Positions 20,233 to 22,901 of a stretch of 22,901 bases of DNA are shown one piece after another. Source of the DNA: an uncultured Prevotella sp. (GTDB lineage Bacteria; Bacteroidota; Bacteroidia; Bacteroidales; Bacteroidaceae); assembly GCA_900540375.1 (NCBI GenBank), contig UQFS01000042.1, positions 1-22,901 on the forward strand, in the 5' to 3' direction. The position numbers were made by a program, and so were the translations under genes. The number at the start of each line of letters is the position of its first letter. Positions within the stretch are counted from its first letter, which is position 1. Under the pieces are notes generated by a model, which was not told the origin of the DNA, did not search any database, and was given only the letters and a program-made list of their open reading frames with translations.

Positions 20233-21705
20233 ATGGAAAAACAATCGCAACAAGGGGGTAGCCGCGCCTACCTCATCAGCATCGTCATGGTGGCGGTGCT
20301 CGGCGGACTGCTCTTCGGCTATGACACCGCCGTGATCAGTGGGGCCGAGAAAGGTCTCCAAGCTTTCTTCAAGGGCGCCAGGGACTTTGAGTACAACGAC
20401 TTTCTTCACGGCTTCACATCCTCCAGCGCGCTCATCGGCTGCATCATCGGTTCCGGACTGTCCGGACTCTTCGCCTCCCGCTTCGGCCGCAAGCGCTCGC
20501 TGATCTTCGCCGGCATCTGCTTCTTCCTCTCGGCATGGGGCTCGATGATGCCGGAGACGTTCGGACTCCTGCCCTACGGCAAACCGACATGGACACTGCT
20601 CGTGGTCTTTAACCTTTACCGCGTGCTCGGCGGCATCGGCGTGGGCATGGCTTCAGCTATTTGCCCGATGTATATCGGTGAGGTGGCACCCTCGCGCATC
20701 CGTGGCATGCTCGTCAGCTGGAACCAGTTCGCCATCATCTTCGGCCAGCTCGTGGTCTACTTTGTCAACTTCCTCATTCTCGGCTCTCACGCCAACCCCG
20801 TCTACGACGCTGCCGGAGCTATCGCCAACATGGCCGATGCACAGTGGACGATCACCACAGGATGGAGATATATGTTCGGCAGCGAGATGGTGCCCGCCGG
20901 CCTCTTCGCCCTGCTGATCTGCTTCGTGCCCGAGACGCCACGCTATCTCGTCATGGTCGGACAGGACCAGAAGGCACTGTCCATTCTTAGCCACATCAAC
21001 GGTAGTGCCGAGGCACGGACGATTCTGACAGATATCAAAGCCACCATCACCACAAGGACAGAGCGCCTGCTGACCTACGGCTGGATGTGTATCTTCGTAG
21101 GCATCATGCTCAGCGTGTTCCAGCAGATCGTCGGCATCAACGCCGTGCTCTACTATGCGCCACGCATCTTCCAGGATATGGGTATGCAGAGCCCGATGGT
21201 ACAGACTGTGATCATGGGCATTGTCAACATCTCATTCACCCTCGTCGCCGTGTTCACCGTAGAGAAGGTAGGCCGCAAGCCACTGCTCATCTGGGGGTCC
21301 ATCGGCATGGCCATCGGTGCCTTTGGTGTGGCAATCACCTTCGGCAACGCCCCGCTGAGCATCGTCACGATGGTGAGCATCATGGTCTACTCCGCCAGCT
21401 TCATGTTTTCGTGGGGTCCGATCTGCTGGGTACTCATCGCCGAGATCTTCCCCAACACCATTCGCGGTGCGGCAGTAGCCATCGCCGTGGCCTTTCAGTG
21501 GATCTTCAACTTCCTGGTGAGCTCTACGTTCGTACCGATGTTCAACATGCACCTGCATGCCGGCGACAACTTCGGTCATTGGTTCACCTACGGCTTCTAC
21601 GGTCTGATGTGCGTCCTCGCCGCTCTCTTTGTCTGGCGTCTCGTACCTGAGACTAAAGGTAAAACGCTCGAGGATATGACTAAGTTGTGGAAGAGCAGAA
21701 AATAG
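20233..21705 (+). CDS. xylE: XylE-like D-xylose:H+ symporter (MFS sugar porter)
   Basis: A 12-helix major facilitator protein of 490 residues (E. coli XylE has 491) that imports a pentose or hexose with protons across the inner membrane. The match to XylE is close at its signatures: GGLLFGYDTAVISGA in helix 1 with the proton-coupling Asp, RFGRKR in loop 2-3, PMYIGEVAPSRIRGML in helix 4-5, PETPRYL after helix 6, QQIVGINAVLYYAP in helix 7 with the sugar-binding Gln pair and Asn, EKVGRKPLL, GPICWVLIAEIFPNTIRG in helix 10 with the conserved Trp, and PETKGKTLEDM at the C-terminus. Xylose is the likely substrate, but sugar porters in this phylum may prefer others. No xylose catabolic gene lies beside it. 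Confidence 0.9.
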   Translation: MEKQSQQGGSRAYLISIVMVAVLGGLLFGYDTAVISGAEKGLQAFFKGARDFEYNDFLHGFTSSSALIGCIIGSGLSGLFASRFGRKRSLIFAGICFFLSAWGSMMPETFGLLPYGKPTWTLLVVFNLYRVLGGIGVGMASAICPMYIGEVAPSRIRGMLVSWNQFAIIFGQLVVYFVNFLILGSHANPVYDAAGAIANMADAQWTITTGWRYMFGSEMVPAGLFALLICFVPETPRYLVMVGQDQKALSILSHINGSAEARTILTDIKATITTRTERLLTYGWMCIFVGIMLSVFQQIVGINAVLYYAPRIFQDMGMQSPMVQTVIMGIVNISFTLVAVFTVEKVGRKPLLIWGSIGMAIGAFGVAITFGNAPLSIVTMVSIMVYSASFMFSWGPICWVLIAEIFPNTIRGAAVAIAVAFQWIFNFLVSSTFVPMFNMHLHAGDNFGHWFTYGFYGLMCVLAALFVWRLVPETKGKTLEDMTKLWKSRK

Positions 21706-21812
21706 AATCACGGTTAACAAAAGATCTATTGCTGGTTACGTAGAGAGTAAACATAGAAATAGCAAAGGATAGCAGACTGTCCCACAACGAGGAGTATCGC
21801 TATCCCTCAATG

Positions 21813-21849
21813 AGGTTCATTCGCCATCAGTCTGACGAATGAACCTTTT
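21813..21849 (+). terminator. Intrinsic terminator downstream of xylE
   Basis: AGGTTCATTCG (21813-21823) pairs perfectly with CGAATGAACCT (21836-21846), followed by TTT. It is the first strong hairpin after xylE, 108 bases past the stop. Confidence 0.75.
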
Positions 21850-22227
21850 CCGTTTCTATCCTTGACTCTTCTCCTTGCAGCTTCAGTGTTCCCTTTCTTG
21901 TCACCTTCTTTTGCGAGATCTAATCCTCCAACCATACAGAGTCAACTTTCTCGAAGCAATAGAACACACGTCATTGTTTCATGATTTCACGATTGAAAAA
22001 TGGTATGCTTGATCTAAAGATAAAGCAGAAAACCACCGTTTTAAGCCCAATTCGCTTCTAAAACGCAAAAAAAGAAGTGCCCTATTTTTGCTCGTCAAGC
22101 CCAGTAAATAAAGGGGGAAGCAAAGGAAAAACCGCTCTGAGAATCGAATAAAATGAAGCACACGACCATCCGGGCGAAAAGAAGCGCAAAATTCAAAACA
22201 TTAGAATTGTAAAATATAATCAGCAAC
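21850..22227. other. Non-coding AT-rich stretch
   Basis: Only short reading frames without ribosome sites or recognisable protein features occur here. No RNA gene or clear repeat was seen. Confidence 0.6.
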
Positions 22228-22564
22228 CTACTAATTTGTCGCCATAAACTTGAGAGATAGTGAATCAAAACCTTACTAATTTGTCGCAAAGGTAAGATAA
22301 AATAAACAATATCAGTATATTATAAACATCAATAAAAATCGTAGTATAGAGACAAAGAAGTAAAAGGAGAAAGAAATTAAAGACATATTATGACAATATC
22401 GTAAAACAAAGGTCACAACAATAGAAAGATATTCCCTATATGTCGCAGACAGTCTCCCTATATGTCGCAGACGTTGCAAACATGTTACTAATATGTCGCA
22501 GAGACCCTACTAATATGTCGCAGCAACCTTACTAATATGTCGCACTACCTTACTAATATGTCGC
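22228..22564 (+). repeat. Iteron-like array of TACTAATATGTCGC motifs
   Basis: Eight copies share TGTCGC, starting at 22237, 22282, 22441, 22463, 22494, 22516, 22538 and 22559. Five have CYTACTAATATGTCGC or GTTACTAATATGTCGC-type sequences or the TTTG variant, and two have CCCTATATGTCGCAGAC. In the compact block from 22441 the spacings are 22, 31, 22, 22 and 21 bases, about two helical turns. All copies have the same orientation. The pattern resembles plasmid iterons or a protein-binding array. No gene overlaps it. Confidence 0.85.
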
Positions 22565-22691
22565 CAAATAAGCACATAACTATCTGATAATGAAACGCAT
22601 GCAGCGCTCTACTAATCAATGATACTAAAAGATTTCTAATGATTGTCTACCCTCTTGACGGTTTAAAAATATTTTTTCTTCTTTGATATAC

Positions 22692-22737
22692 ATCCGTTTG
22701 TTTATTTTTATATATGTTTATCCGTTTGTTTATTTTT
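22692..22737 (+). repeat. 18-base direct repeat with 28-base period
   Basis: ATCCGTTTGTTTATTTTT occurs at 22692-22709 and 22720-22737. It lies in a T-rich low-complexity stretch that continues to the window end, and no gene was recognised there. Confidence 0.75.
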
Positions 22738-22776
22738 CGCTTCATATTTTTATCTATACAGATATTTATCTATTTG

Positions 22777-22784
22777 TATCTTTG
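22777..22784 (+). promoter_or_regulatory. Possible -7 box before the microsatellite
   Basis: TATCTTTG fits TAnnTTTG and points out of the window. If real, the TCTA repeat would lie in the leader of a gene beyond the edge. Such matches are common in T-rich DNA. Confidence 0.25.
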
Positions 22785-22815
22785 TTTATTCACCTATATA
22801 TTACCCCATCTTTGT

Positions 22816-22859
<44 letters not shown>

Positions 22860-22901
22860 AAAATTATACATTATTAGATCTATACATTATTATATATATC
22901 A

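Noticed and set aside
22095..22289. Minus-strand 64-codon frame starting next to a TACCTTTG box
   Set aside because: The start is a TTG inside the presumed promoter box, and the peptide is built partly from the iteron-like repeats.
22228..22564. CRISPR array
   Set aside because: The repeats are 14-17 bases and spacers only 5-10 bases in the compact part, much too short, and no cas genes are present.

Overview
The window looks like a chromosomal stretch of a Bacteroidota bacterium, most likely Prevotella or a close relative. Three things point there. Promoters follow the TTTG-N19/20-TAnnTTTG pattern of Bacteroidota sigma-ABfr. There is a SusC/RagA-type TonB-dependent receptor and a DUF6377-type regulator. 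Signal peptides often end in WAQ or NAQ. No rRNA, tRNA or CRISPR array was recognised.

The left part (about 1-7140) is AT-rich and accessory. It holds the last codons of an unknown gene, a topB-type topoisomerase III like those carried by Bacteroidota conjugative elements, a hipBA-type toxin-antitoxin pair, a secreted protein of unknown function, a higBA-type pair on the minus strand, a gene remnant and a second higBA-type pair on the plus strand. This is probably part of an integrated element or a decayed island. From about 7137 the base composition changes inside a broken susC gene, whose first ~215 codons survive. A divergent membrane-spanning DUF6377-type regulator (8110-9753) probably once controlled that locus.

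The centre (9773-17166) is a complete tryptophan operon in the order trpL-trpD-trpC-trpF-trpA-trpB-trpE-trpG. A consensus promoter is followed by a 19-residue leader peptide with three consecutive Trp codons and a strong intrinsic terminator, which is the layout of classical ribosome-mediated attenuation. TrpE and TrpG make anthranilate, TrpD, TrpC and TrpF convert it to indole-glycerol phosphate, and TrpA and TrpB make tryptophan.

The most striking feature is a palindromic repeat family with core CCCCTCTCC-AAA-GGAGAGGGG flanked by GCCTCACCC/GGGTGAGGC. Copies lie between genes and inside genes. An inverted pair adds about 70 in-frame residues to TrpF. Another inverted pair forms the C-terminal tail of TrpA and part of the N-terminal extension of TrpB. 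Further copies follow trpG and precede xylE. This resembles the coding-sequence palindromes of Rickettsia, but in a different phylum.

The right part holds a 900-base intergenic region with clustered hairpins and a possible structured RNA, a short stand-alone penicillin-binding transpeptidase with an internal tandem repeat, a convergent NlpC/P60 hydrolase, and a XylE-like sugar:proton symporter. The last 1.2 kb contains no convincing gene. It carries a terminator, an eight-copy array of a TACTAATATGTCGC motif with ~22-base spacing (iteron-like), and a TCTA microsatellite.
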